Shown here piece after piece: positions 31,061 through 39,907 of a stretch of DNA of 47,885 nucleotides. Position 1 is the first letter of the stretch. Every line of letters starts with the position of its first letter. Source of the stretch: Parcubacteria group bacterium GW2011_GWC1_41_7 (GTDB taxonomy: Bacteria > Patescibacteriota > Minisyncoccia > UBA6257 > HR35); the NCBI GenBank assembly GCA_000997465.1, contig LCBW01000003.1, positions 1 through 47,885 on the forward strand, given 5' to 3'. Below the pieces are notes generated by a model. It did not search any database. It was given only the letters and a program-made list of their open reading frames with translations, and was not told where the DNA came from. The translations under genes were made by a program, and so were the position numbers.

Positions 31061-32880
31061 AGAGTAAATGATCCCTTAGGGTCTTTTATCAGCCGCTCAA
31101 ACGCGGCCTTTTCAATCACTTCTTTTTTAAGCAGATATTGTGCAATATCATCGAACTGTTTTTTCTTTTTATCAATGACGCGTTGCGCAAGAGCGAGTGC
31201 GTTTTCTAAAATTTTTTTCAACTCTGCATCAATTGCCTCTGCGGTTTTTTCAGAATAATTTTTTTCCGCTCCCATATCTTTTCCTAAAAATACCGCCTCA
31301 TGGGTTTTTCCAGCGGTAACAGGTCCAAGTGTTTCGGACATGCCAAAGCGAGTGATAAGTTGCCGCGCTAAATCATTTGCAATTTCAAGATCACTGCTTG
31401 CCCCAGTTGAGGTGTCTTGAAACATGGTAAGCTCTGCGGCATACCCAGCAAGAAGCACCGCCAATTCATCAAGAAATTCTTTTTTGAAGTGAAAACTTTT
31501 TTCTTCAGTTGGCGCCTTGAGGGTATATCCACCTGCACGTCCTCGTGCGATGATGGACACTTTTTGCACCGGATGAGAAAGGGGAAGGTAGTGCGCAACA
31601 ACAGCATGCCCCGCTTCATGATATGCGGCAACTTCTCGCTCCTGCTTTGACGAAACGCGAGATTTTTTTTCGGGTCCTAGGATAATTTTTTCAATTGATT
31701 CAAGTAGTTCGCTTTGAGTTATTTCTTTTTTGTTTCTTCGAGCAGTTAAAATCGCTGCCTCATTACAGAGGTTTGCAAGATCTGCACCCGAAAATCCAGA
31801 GGTGCGTTCTGATACCTGTCTCAGTTGTACGCGGCCCACTTTTTTATGCTTGAGATGAATTCTTAAAATTTCTTCACGTTCTTTGATATTTGGCAGGTCC
31901 ATTGTGATGCGTCTATCAAATCGTCCGGGACGAAGCAGGGCAGGATCTAGAATATCTGGGCGATTTGTTGCAGCAAGGACAATGACGCGCGTTTCTTTTT
32001 CAAACCCATCCATTTCAACCAAAATTTGATTGAGGGTTTGTTCGCGTTCATCGTGTCCTCCGCCAATTCCTGCTCCGCGCACACGTCCTACGGCGTCAAT
32101 TTCATCAATAAACAAAATTGAGGGGCCGCTTTTTTTTGCAAGTGAAAAGGCATCTCGTACACGCGACGCTCCGATACCCACAAACAGTTCAACAAATTCA
32201 GATCCCGAGATATAAAAAAACGGAACCTGAGCTTCTCCTGCAACGGCCCGAGCAAGGAGAGTTTTTCCCGTTCCCGGCATTCCAATAAGAAGTACTCCGC
32301 GAGGAATGCGGGCTCCTAAATCTAAGAATCGTTCAGGGGTTTTCAAAAATTCAACAACTTCTTGAAGTTCCTCCTTTGCTTCTTTGAGCCCTGCAACCTC
32401 GTTAAAGGTAATTTTGTCTTTTTCCGGATCGTATACTCGGATTCCAGAGCGCGAAAAAGTAAATGCTTGGCCCGCGCCTTTTTGCGCCTGAGAAAACATT
32501 TGCCAAAAAATCCAAATTAGAATCAAAAATGGCAATACGTTCATAAGGAGTCCTACAAACACATCTTTCCACTGAAATCCTTGCGTACGGACACTTAAGG
32601 ACGCAAGAGTTGGAGTTGCAATTTCTTGGGAATTCATAATTTCCCAAAAGGAAACCTGGGGCTCCTTTGTTGTTTTTATGAGCGTTTTATCTGCTTTTTC
32701 ACCAAGAAGCTGGTCTTCAAATATAACAACCTGTTTTACTTGGTTGTTTTTAATTTGTTCCATAAACTCAAACAACGTGACCTCTTTTGATGCTCCTTTT
32801 TCAAGGGCAGAGAGTATGCTGCCGAGCGCAAAAAAAACAACAAGGGTTATTATGATATATCGAGTCCAGTTATTTCTCAT
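31057..32880 (-). CDS. ftsH: ATP-dependent zinc metalloprotease FtsH
   Basis: A 607-residue membrane AAA+ protease that extracts and degrades membrane and some soluble proteins. Two membrane helices (about residues 7-25 and 108-130) flank a small extracytoplasmic domain. The AAA domain has Walker A GMPGTGKTLL (about 200; the second residue is Met instead of the usual Pro), Walker B ILFIDEIDAVG and the second region of homology with RPGRFDR. The peptidase motif HEAGH is at about 422, and a distant Asp ligand lies in the STGASSDL context. It is encoded directly after rpsA (11-base overlap), which is an unusual but compact pairing. Confidence 0.96.
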   Translation of the reverse strand: MRNNWTRYIIITLVVFFALGSILSALEKGASKEVTLFEFMEQIKNNQVKQVVIFEDQLLGEKADKTLIKTTKEPQVSFWEIMNSQEIATPTLASLSVRTQGFQWKDVFVGLLMNVLPFLILIWIFWQMFSQAQKGAGQAFTFSRSGIRVYDPEKDKITFNEVAGLKEAKEELQEVVEFLKTPERFLDLGARIPRGVLLIGMPGTGKTLLARAVAGEAQVPFFYISGSEFVELFVGIGASRVRDAFSLAKKSGPSILFIDEIDAVGRVRGAGIGGGHDEREQTLNQILVEMDGFEKETRVIVLAATNRPDILDPALLRPGRFDRRITMDLPNIKEREEILRIHLKHKKVGRVQLRQVSERTSGFSGADLANLCNEAAILTARRNKKEITQSELLESIEKIILGPEKKSRVSSKQEREVAAYHEAGHAVVAHYLPLSHPVQKVSIIARGRAGGYTLKAPTEEKSFHFKKEFLDELAVLLAGYAAELTMFQDTSTGASSDLEIANDLARQLITRFGMSETLGPVTAGKTHEAVFLGKDMGAEKNYSEKTAEAIDAELKKILENALALAQRVIDKKKKQFDDIAQYLLKKEVIEKAAFERLIKDPKGSFTL

Positions 32881-33922
32881 ACGAAAGAATCAATTTCTTT
32901 TCTGTCGGATTTATTTCAATGATTTTAAATGTATGTGTTGATCCTACTTCAAGCTCTTGAATATTTTCAAAGACAATACCGCGAATACCGCGTTCAACTT
33001 CAATAATCACAAAGATATCTTGGTTGTTTTCAACGACAGTTCCTTGGAGGGCATCACCTTGGTTGTGTGACTTTTCAAAGGTAACCCACGGATCTTCACT
33101 TAAATCTTTTATAGACAAGTTTACGCGGTCTGAATCTATTTTTATGATTTTTACTTGAGCTTCATCTCCAATTTTAAATCGTTCTTCAATATCTTGCATT
33201 TTTTCTGGAATTTCAGAGATGTGAACCAATCCTTCAAGCGGGGGATTATCTTGAAATCGAATAAAGAGTCCAAACGCGCTTACCCCCACAATGCGCCCAG
33301 AGATAATCTGACCCTCTGAATATTTTTTTAGTTCTTCGTGATACGATTCGCTCATTCCTAAGCGTTCGGACAAAATAAGTTTTCCCGACGCCGGATCTGA
33401 TGAAATAATGCGAAGTGAAAGCTCTTGGGCCACCAGTTGCTTAAGAGTTGCAAGAATAAGATTTTTATCGTCTCCTTGAACTCGTGGGTAATGCTGCGGA
33501 GTGAGCTGGGAAACAGGAACAAATCCACGCACCCCCTCAACTTCAACAATGAGCCCTCCCCGGTTTGCCTCTAGAACAGGAAGGCGCAAAATTGTTTTAT
33601 TTTTAATGCATTCTGAAATTTTTGCCCACTTATTGATTTCCTGTACGTCATGCAGAACAATTTCGTAGTTTCCAAATCCATCATCAACGCCAAGTATTTT
33701 TGCAACCACTTCTTCTCCTTCGCGCACGCGGTCAATTAATTTTTTGCATGCTTGATATTCCCGCCCATAAATGCGCCCTACTCCGTAATGAAGAAGATCA
33801 ACAAACATCTCTCCGCGGCGCTTTTTTAACACAGTACCGTTAATAAGTGACCCGATAATGATGTTTTTAGGGAGTCGCAAAAACTCTGATTTTTGGTTTT
33901 GTGCCGGCTTTCTATTGATCAT
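32870..33922 (-). CDS. rpsA: 30S ribosomal protein S1
   Basis: A 350-residue protein with four S1 RNA-binding repeats, which helps mRNA bind to the ribosome. The repeats appear in order: GSLINGTVLKKRRGEMFVDL, a second with LRLPVLEANRGGLIVEVEGVRGFVPVSQL, a third with GQIISGRIVGVSAFGLFIRF and GLVHISEIPE, and a fourth with DALQGTVVENNQDIFVIIEVERGIRGIVF. Each shows the G-x-V-x(n)-G-x-x-V-x(n)-G-(L/F)-V-(H/P) pattern. Four repeats is the common short form in Gram-positive and CPR genomes. With a possible high share of leaderless mRNAs here, the role of S1 may differ. It is the first gene of the rpsA-ftsH operon. Confidence 0.92.
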   Translation of the reverse strand: MINRKPAQNQKSEFLRLPKNIIIGSLINGTVLKKRRGEMFVDLLHYGVGRIYGREYQACKKLIDRVREGEEVVAKILGVDDGFGNYEIVLHDVQEINKWAKISECIKNKTILRLPVLEANRGGLIVEVEGVRGFVPVSQLTPQHYPRVQGDDKNLILATLKQLVAQELSLRIISSDPASGKLILSERLGMSESYHEELKKYSEGQIISGRIVGVSAFGLFIRFQDNPPLEGLVHISEIPEKMQDIEERFKIGDEAQVKIIKIDSDRVNLSIKDLSEDPWVTFEKSHNQGDALQGTVVENNQDIFVIIEVERGIRGIVFENIQELEVGSTHTFKIIEINPTEKKLILSYEK

Positions 33923-33978
33923 TAATTTTTTTTGCGGCGCGTCTTTTTAATAAATGATGAGCGGCCGCCACACAAAGA

Positions 33979-34461
33979 ATGAAAATAAAAAAGCTTGAAA
34001 ACGCGTGTCTTATTGAGCTGGAAAATTCAACAAAAATATACTTAGACCCTCAACGGGTTGTTGAAGGCAGTGTCAATATTGTAACAGAACCAGCGCAAAA
34101 TGTACATCATGACACAAATTTCAACCTTCCGGGGGAATATGAATTAAAGGGAATTTCCATTTACGGGTATTCTGGAAAAACCTATTCTTTTGTCATATCA
34201 AACGATATAAACATTTTATACACACAGGGCGATTTACCTGAAAAAATGGCCCAAAAAATACAAGAACAATTTGGCGCCATTGATGTTATTATTATGAAAA
34301 ATTCTAAAGATCTCTCTGACCTAAAAAATCGCTTTAAAACAAAGGTTTTTGTCACTCTTGATAAAGCCGTTCAAGTTGCTGGGTGCGAGATACAAAAGGG
34401 TAAGGAAATTAGCCTAAAAAAGAACAAATTAGAGCCAATTTGCCATTTTTTACAAGGATGA
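33979..34461 (+). CDS. Degenerate metallo-beta-lactamase-fold (UlaG-like) protein
   Basis: A 160-residue protein that resembles the small UlaG-like metallo-hydrolases common in CPR. Matching features are the start MKIKKLENACLIELENSTKIYLDP, the FNLPGEYELKGISIYGY stretch (compare the family's GPGEYE-V-K-G), ILYTQGDLPEKM and GAIDVIIMKN. The zinc-binding HxHxDH motif normally found between the first two parts is absent; a short NVHHDT remains near residues 47-52. It is therefore probably not an active hydrolase of the usual kind. Upstream it diverges from rpsA, and it overlaps the following small membrane gene by 4 bases. Confidence 0.65.
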   Translation: MKIKKLENACLIELENSTKIYLDPQRVVEGSVNIVTEPAQNVHHDTNFNLPGEYELKGISIYGYSGKTYSFVISNDINILYTQGDLPEKMAQKIQEQFGAIDVIIMKNSKDLSDLKNRFKTKVFVTLDKAVQVAGCEIQKGKEISLKKNKLEPICHFLQG

Positions 34462-34664
34462 AAAACGAAAAACTTCGTATTTTTTCATACACCATATCTC
34501 TTTTTATTATTATTATGTTCTTATGGTGGTTTCAAGGTGGACACGTCGTGTCATTTTTAGGTCCGGATCCAGCTCCAAGCGACATTGTAGTTATTGGTAC
34601 CGCAAACGCCCTTAAGGCAGGAGGAGCGAATGCTGTTCATGCTATACGGGGAATTTTTAGATAG
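34458..34664 (+). CDS. Small single-span membrane hypothetical protein
   Basis: A 68-residue protein with one hydrophobic helix (about residues 8-25, FSYTISLFIIIMFLWWF) and a short glycine-rich tail. The ATG at 34458 is used because it has an AAGG ribosome-binding site 4 bases upstream and a 4-base overlap with the preceding gene. An ATG 18 bases upstream is possible. Function is unknown. It lies 86 bases before gyrA; the spacer is AT-rich and repetitive (AAAATT motifs) and I see no further gene there. Confidence 0.55.
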   Translation: MKNEKLRIFSYTISLFIIIMFLWWFQGGHVVSFLGPDPAPSDIVVIGTANALKAGGANAVHAIRGIFR

Positions 34665-34750
34665 TAACTTTGAAAATTTCAAAATTAAAATATTGAAAAA
34701 TTAAAATTGCCGTAAAATAAAAAACCTTTTGTTATTAATCTGTATATTTT

Positions 34751-37084
34751 ATGTCCGAACATATATTTGATCGTTCCATTAGCGAAGAGTTAAAACAATC
34801 TTATTTGGATTATGCGATGTCGGTTATCGTATCGCGTGCGCTTCCTGATGTGCGCGATGGATTGAAGCCCGTTCAACGTAGAATTGTCTATACCATGCGC
34901 GAGCTTGGACTTTTGCCGAGCGCGAAATTTACTAAATGCGCAAACATCGTGGGAAATATCATTGCGCGATACCATCCACATGGGGATATCTCCGTTTATG
35001 ACGCCCTCGTTCGATTGGGGCAAAATTTTTCATTGCGATATCCGCTGGTATGGGGGCAGGGAAACTTTGGATCGATTGACGGAGATCCTGCGGCGGCATA
35101 TCGGTATACTGAAGCAAAACTGACTAAAATTTCCGAAGAGCTTATCGCGGATATTGAAAAAGATACCGTTGATTTTGCGCCAAACTATGACAATACCAAA
35201 AAAGAACCCGTTGTTTTTCCCTCAAAGGTTCCGCATTTACTGCTGAATGGATCTTTGGGTATTGCAGTTGGTATGGCAACAAACATTCCAACGCACAACT
35301 TGGAGGAGGTTATTGATGCGACTCTTTTTTTGCTTGATAACGAAAAAGCAACCATTAAAGATCTTCTGCAGATTATTAAGGGACCGGATTTTCCAACTGG
35401 AGGTATTGTGTACGGACAAAAATCGCTTGTGAAGTGTTATAGCGAAGGACGAGGGGGAATTACCGTGCGTGGAAGGGCGGTTGTTGATGAAAGCAAGAAA
35501 AAAGATCGCATTCTCATTACCGAAATTCCTTGGCAAGTAAACAAGTCAGATTTAGTAAGACAAATTGCGCTTCTTGCCCTTGAAAAAACCGTTCCGCAAA
35601 TTAAGGATGTTCGGGACGAGTCTGATCGGACGGGCATTCGCGTTGTTGTGGAATTGAAAGATGACGCAAAGCCGGAAGTAATTTTGGAGCGTTTATTTAG
35701 GTTGACTGATTTGCAGAAAAATTTTTATTACAATCTTGTTGCCATTCAAAATGGTATTCAACCGAAACTTTTCAATTTGAAAGAAATTTTAGCTGAATGG
35801 ATCGGGCATCGCAAACAGGTTATCTATCGCCGGACAAAATACGATTTAGATCGGGCAAAAGAGCGCATTCATATTTTGGAAGGGTTGGTGAAGGTGCTTG
35901 ACAAAATAGATTTAGCAATTGGGATCATCAGAAAATCAAAGGACAAAGAAGACGCGAAGGTAAATTTAAAGAAAAAATTTGTGCTGTCTGACCGGCAAGT
36001 AGAAGTTATTTTAGAAATGCCGCTTCGCACGCTTACCAACTTAGAACAGCTCAAAATAAAACAAGAACTTGATGAAAAAAATAAACTTGCGCGAGAATTG
36101 GAGGCAATTTTGAAGAGCCCGAAGAAAATCGCAGATGTTATTAAGAAAGAACTGTCTGAAATCAAGACAAAATACGCAGACAAGCGTAGAACAGAAATAC
36201 GAAAAGAAGAAATTGAGGGGGGATCGGATGAAGAAGAGATTATTGATGAAAACATTGCGCTCTTGGTAAACCAAAGGGGATTCGTGCGGACATTTGCGCA
36301 AGATACCGCGCTGAGTAAAATTGTTAAAAATAAAGAAGAATTTGGAAAAGTGTACCTCATCAATACGAAGGAAAAAATTTGGGCAATGAGCCGCGGAGGA
36401 CGCATGTATCAGGTCCAATCAGCACAGTTTCACCAGAGCGAAAAATATTTAGAGTCGCTTTTGACGCTTGATAAAGACGACCATATCTTTAAAACATTTA
36501 TTGCGCAAGAAACCGACACCCATCTTTTTATAGTGACAAAAAACGGTTTTGGAAAAAAGTTAAACATCCAAGAGGCGCTGTCACAAAAACGCACAGGAAC
36601 ACAAGTCATAAAACTGCAAGAAGGAGATGAGGTTGTTGATGTTATTCCCTATTTAAAAAATAATTTTTTTATCGTAACAAAAAAAGGAATGAGCCTTGCA
36701 TTTAAAGATACCCTAGGAGAGCAGGGAAAAACTGCTCGTGGGGTCAAAATTATGAATGTGCAAATAAAGGACGGAGATAGTGTTCTCTCTGCTGGTATAT
36801 GCGAAAAGAAGCTGCTCCTTCTTGCTTTTGAAAATGGATTTTGGAAAAAAGTTGATATGGGAGAGTTTAAATTGCAGCAACGCGGAGGAAGGGGTATTAA
36901 AATTTTTGATGAAAACGAGAAATGGGGAGTGCTTGTACACGCAGAAACTATCAATCCTGACGCACATGTGTGGTATGCGAATGGCGGCGTTGCGCAACTT
37001 GATGTAGGAAAACTTAAAACACAAAAACGTACCAATCAGCCGCAACCTGCAACACAATCAGTTTCATCAGTTATTGTTTTGTAG
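34751..37084 (+). CDS. gyrA: DNA gyrase subunit A
   Basis: A 777-residue type IIA topoisomerase subunit that cuts and rejoins DNA. The N-terminal winged-helix and tower domains show LPDVRDGLKPVQRRI and YHPHGDISVYD. The active tyrosine is Y119 in AAAYRYTE. The residue equivalent to E. coli Ser83 is Ile80 and that of Asp87 is Asp84. The C-terminal pinwheel domain (about residues 490-770) has several blade motifs (GKKLN, RGVKIM). A GyrA-box-like QQRGGRG occurs at 709-715, in a late blade, while no box is seen in the first blade. This suggests gyrase over topoisomerase IV, though ParC cannot be excluded. No gyrB is adjacent. Confidence 0.9.
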   Translation: MSEHIFDRSISEELKQSYLDYAMSVIVSRALPDVRDGLKPVQRRIVYTMRELGLLPSAKFTKCANIVGNIIARYHPHGDISVYDALVRLGQNFSLRYPLVWGQGNFGSIDGDPAAAYRYTEAKLTKISEELIADIEKDTVDFAPNYDNTKKEPVVFPSKVPHLLLNGSLGIAVGMATNIPTHNLEEVIDATLFLLDNEKATIKDLLQIIKGPDFPTGGIVYGQKSLVKCYSEGRGGITVRGRAVVDESKKKDRILITEIPWQVNKSDLVRQIALLALEKTVPQIKDVRDESDRTGIRVVVELKDDAKPEVILERLFRLTDLQKNFYYNLVAIQNGIQPKLFNLKEILAEWIGHRKQVIYRRTKYDLDRAKERIHILEGLVKVLDKIDLAIGIIRKSKDKEDAKVNLKKKFVLSDRQVEVILEMPLRTLTNLEQLKIKQELDEKNKLARELEAILKSPKKIADVIKKELSEIKTKYADKRRTEIRKEEIEGGSDEEEIIDENIALLVNQRGFVRTFAQDTALSKIVKNKEEFGKVYLINTKEKIWAMSRGGRMYQVQSAQFHQSEKYLESLLTLDKDDHIFKTFIAQETDTHLFIVTKNGFGKKLNIQEALSQKRTGTQVIKLQEGDEVVDVIPYLKNNFFIVTKKGMSLAFKDTLGEQGKTARGVKIMNVQIKDGDSVLSAGICEKKLLLLAFENGFWKKVDMGEFKLQQRGGRGIKIFDENEKWGVLVHAETINPDAHVWYANGGVAQLDVGKLKTQKRTNQPQPATQSVSSVIVL

Positions 37085-37251
37085 GGATTTTTTAATGGCT
37101 ATCTTAGGAATCTATCTTTCGTTTAATTGTAATAATAAAGTTATTGTGACCCATATAAATCTCGCCTAGGGGATATAGAGAAAATTGGTAGTATACGTTA
37201 TCCGAGTTTTATTTTCGAATTTTGTGCTTCGAATTTATACTGTTTATAACC

Positions 37252-37773
37252 ATGTTTTTACAGCCGGATGCCGTTGTGCAACAACTGTTTCAAAAACTTT
37301 ATTTTTTGCCCGGCATGCGCGTATGCGACATTGGGTGCGGTGGGGGATATTTTGCCGCGCTTCTTGCTGAAAAATTAGGCCCCGAAGGAAGAGTGTATGC
37401 TATTGATATCCAAGAAGACGCGGTGAAGGAAACTCAAGAACTCGCACATTTGTTGGGGTTTCGCACTATTATATGCGCCCTGGAGAATGGGCAACACACC
37501 TCATTTGAAAACAATTTTTTTCAAGCGGTTTTTTTAAGTCAACTTCGCGTAGGAGAAAAAAACGGACCCTTAATTTTAAAAGAAGCAAAACGTATTGTTC
37601 AAAGGGGCGGAGTTATTGCGATTGTAGAGCAAGAAAAAAATATACTGTTTTCAAAAGTACAGCCGCATGTGAGCGAAGAGATTCAAAAAAATATCAAAAA
37701 CATAGGGCTTACGCTTGTTGAAATCTTACACATAAGCGATAATTATAATGCGTACATCGTAAAAGCTTCCTAA
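37252..37773 (+). CDS. Class I SAM-dependent methyltransferase
   Basis: A 173-residue small methyltransferase. The start at 37252 (MFLQPDAVV) is preferred because the longer frame upstream is only hydrophobic codons. Motif I is VCDIGCGGGYF (about residues 26-36), followed by GPEGRVYAIDIQ (motif II, Asp binding the ribose) and FQAVFLSQL as motif IV. No target-recognition domain is present, so the substrate cannot be named. The order, with a solute-binding-like gene 4 bases after it and pilin-like genes next, suggests a possible role in modifying a surface component, but this is only context. Confidence 0.8.
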   Translation: MFLQPDAVVQQLFQKLYFLPGMRVCDIGCGGGYFAALLAEKLGPEGRVYAIDIQEDAVKETQELAHLLGFRTIICALENGQHTSFENNFFQAVFLSQLRVGEKNGPLILKEAKRIVQRGGVIAIVEQEKNILFSKVQPHVSEEIQKNIKNIGLTLVEILHISDNYNAYIVKAS

Positions 37774-37777
37774 GGAC

Positions 37778-39022
37778 ATGAGCGTAAAAAAAGTTTTTCT
37801 TATTGCCGGCATTCTCATTATTATTTTTGGGATTTTTATTGGAATTGTTTTTTTAAAAAATAAAAAACCAGCCCCTTCTTCCGTGCAAACAAATTGTTTC
37901 AATAAGGAAATCATCTTGTGGTCTCCGTTTGATCGGGGCGTTTTTCGAAAGGTGCGTGATAGTGTGCAAAAAAAATATTGTATTAAGTTGAAGATTGTGA
38001 AAAAAAATATGTCTGATATTGAACAGGAATTAGCATCTTCTGCCGCCTCCGGGGAGGGGCCCGCAATAGTGTATATTTCAGGAGAATATCTTTTAAAACA
38101 CAAAGATTTTTTTGCCCCGCAGCCGCAAAAAGACAACACGCAAAAACTTTTGTTTTCCGCATATCCCGATAGTATTAAACAGGCGCTTGGGAAGGAATTT
38201 TTAGCATACCCGATAAGCTATGACGCACTTGTGGTATTTTGGAATAAGGAACTTTTACAATCAAAGGGATTCAGTGCTCCCCCTGGGACATTACAAGAGC
38301 TCAAAGAGGCAATTCCAGCGCTTAAAAAGGTTGACGCGCAGGGGAATATAGAGCTTAGTCCTATCGCCTTAGGAACTGCGGAAAATATTTTCCACAATCA
38401 AGAGATTTTTTTGGCTTATTGGAAAATGTTGAATCCCACCGTGCGCCTCAACAATAGCAGTGATGTTGGAAAATCATTTATTGCAACACTTGATGCGTTG
38501 ACGGTATTTGCAAATCCGGGGCTTGAAACGTTTTCATGGCATCCGAATATGCCGCTTAGTCGCGAGGCATTTTTGCAAGAAAAGACCGCAATGGTGATTG
38601 ACATGTACAGCTTTAAAGATGTAATTGAAAAGCGCAATGCCAGATTTTCATATGGCATTGCGAGCTTACCAAAAAACAGCGAAAGCGCAAAACAGGCAAA
38701 TTATTTTGACGGCAGATTTTTTGGGGTACTCTCGAGCCATGAAAAAGAAGGGTGGCTCGTTCTTCAAACGCTAGATGAGCAATACGACGATTTTATAAAA
38801 AGCATCAAGCAACCCCCGGTTAAAATAGAGGCGGGGAAAAACTTAAGCGGTGATGAAGAAATGCTTTTTCGAGAGCTTATTATATCTGATGCGTTTGCGA
38901 GTATCAATAAAGATATGTTGCGAAGTGAGTTGGATAGCGATTTTGCAAACTGGATCGCAAATCGAAAAGACACCGAGTCGCTCATTCGCTATAAACAAGT
39001 TCCTAAGTTTATCATCAGATGA
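37778..39022 (+). CDS. Membrane-anchored extracellular solute-binding-like protein
   Basis: A 414-residue protein resembling family 1 solute-binding proteins of ABC importers. An N-terminal membrane anchor (about residues 6-27) is not followed by a clear lipobox. The binding-protein fold is suggested by EIILWSPFDRGVFRKVRD, then PAIVYISGEYLLKHK, AYPISYDALVVFWNKELL and KTAMVIDMYSFKDVIEKRN. All are in the order seen in maltose/oligosaccharide-type binding proteins. No permease or ATPase gene of an importer is nearby. It overlaps the next pilin gene by 4 bases, so it is made together with the pilin-like proteins. Confidence 0.75.
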   Translation: MSVKKVFLIAGILIIIFGIFIGIVFLKNKKPAPSSVQTNCFNKEIILWSPFDRGVFRKVRDSVQKKYCIKLKIVKKNMSDIEQELASSAASGEGPAIVYISGEYLLKHKDFFAPQPQKDNTQKLLFSAYPDSIKQALGKEFLAYPISYDALVVFWNKELLQSKGFSAPPGTLQELKEAIPALKKVDAQGNIELSPIALGTAENIFHNQEIFLAYWKMLNPTVRLNNSSDVGKSFIATLDALTVFANPGLETFSWHPNMPLSREAFLQEKTAMVIDMYSFKDVIEKRNARFSYGIASLPKNSESAKQANYFDGRFFGVLSSHEKEGWLVLQTLDEQYDDFIKSIKQPPVKIEAGKNLSGDEEMLFRELIISDAFASINKDMLRSELDSDFANWIANRKDTESLIRYKQVPKFIIR

Positions 39023-39510
39023 AAGTGAGGTTTTTTATATTTATTGCCATTGTTTTTTTGGGCACTCAATTTATCTATGCGGCAAACGATTGGTACCCGA
39101 TTGTGAATAAAAATTGCAGTCCGGTAAATATCAAAACAGGAGAAACTGGAACAAGTACTAATACGGGCGATTTTACAAATTCTAAAAATATTATCAGCTG
39201 GGGGGAGGGATGCACCTGGAAAGACTTGACTGATACCATTCAGCGCCTTATTCGATTTATTATTAATGTTTCGGGACTAATCGCGCTTGTGTTTGTGCTT
39301 TGGGGAGGGGTACTGCTTATGACGGCCGGTGCTAATCCCGGGAATCAAGGACGAGGCAAGTCGCTTATCTATGACGCGCTTATTGGGTATATTCTCGTGC
39401 TCCTTTCTTTGTTTATTATTGATTTAGTTCTTGATATTTTGGGTCCGAAACTTGCGCCAGCTCCTAAATCATCGGGAATTGAATTACACTACATACAAAA
39501 AGATGCATAG
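39019..39510 (+). CDS. T4SS pilin-like (VirB2/TrbC-type) protein
   Basis: A 163-residue protein with a signal peptide (residues about 1-21, ending FIYA) and a mature N-terminal loop with Cys in KNCSPV and GCTWK. Two membrane helices lie at about residues 83-105 (LIALVFVLWGGVLLMTA) and 116-140. This signal-plus-two-helix arrangement with a short, cytoplasmic connection is the hallmark of VirB2/T4SS pilins. The C-terminal tail is proline-rich (GPKLAPAPK). It is followed by another pilin whose start overlaps its stop. Confidence 0.75.
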   Translation: MKVRFFIFIAIVFLGTQFIYAANDWYPIVNKNCSPVNIKTGETGTSTNTGDFTNSKNIISWGEGCTWKDLTDTIQRLIRFIINVSGLIALVFVLWGGVLLMTAGANPGNQGRGKSLIYDALIGYILVLLSLFIIDLVLDILGPKLAPAPKSSGIELHYIQKDA

Positions 39511-39907
39511 AAGAAAAAAATATATTCTCTTCATATTGTTGGCCCTTTTTATAACGCATATTTCGTATGCCGTAACAAGTACAGTAAGCGCTGAAGACGC
39601 TTCAAACCCAAGATTTTTTTATAACCAAATACGTCCAGAGTCTGCTCCGGAGTGCGCGAGCGGAGCAAAAGGATTAAACGCGATTTTAAATTGCATTGTT
39701 GCCTTTACTAACGCGCTTAAACCCCTTGCGGTGGTACTTTTTGTTTTGGCAATTACAATATCAGGCGCGTATTTAATTTTTTCACCCGTAAGCGCAAAGG
39801 GGGTAGAGGCAGCAAAAGCAATTCTCATTTGGTCGTCGGTTGGATTTGTGATTGTGTTTAGCGCAACAGTGCTTCGCGATATTGTGAAACAAATCGGCGG
39901 AAACTAA
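39503..39907 (+). CDS. Second T4SS pilin-like protein
   Basis: A 134-residue protein beginning at ATG 39503, 8 bases inside the preceding gene. A signal peptide (about residues 1-23, HISYA) precedes a short extracytoplasmic loop with Cys in PECASG and LNCIV. Two membrane helices follow (PLAVVLFVLAITISGAYLIF and AILIWSSVGFVIVFSATVL) with a K-rich short cytoplasmic link. The organisation is again VirB2/TrbC-like. The next gene starts on the last base of its stop codon (TAATGA). Confidence 0.75.
   Translation: MHRRKKYILFILLALFITHISYAVTSTVSAEDASNPRFFYNQIRPESAPECASGAKGLNAILNCIVAFTNALKPLAVVLFVLAITISGAYLIFSPVSAKGVEAAKAILIWSSVGFVIVFSATVLRDIVKQIGGN

Noticed and set aside
37085..37251. Hidden small RNA or gene between gyrA and the methyltransferase
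   Set aside because: The 167 bases show no tRNA-like fold, no strong hairpin and no coding frame with a start signal.
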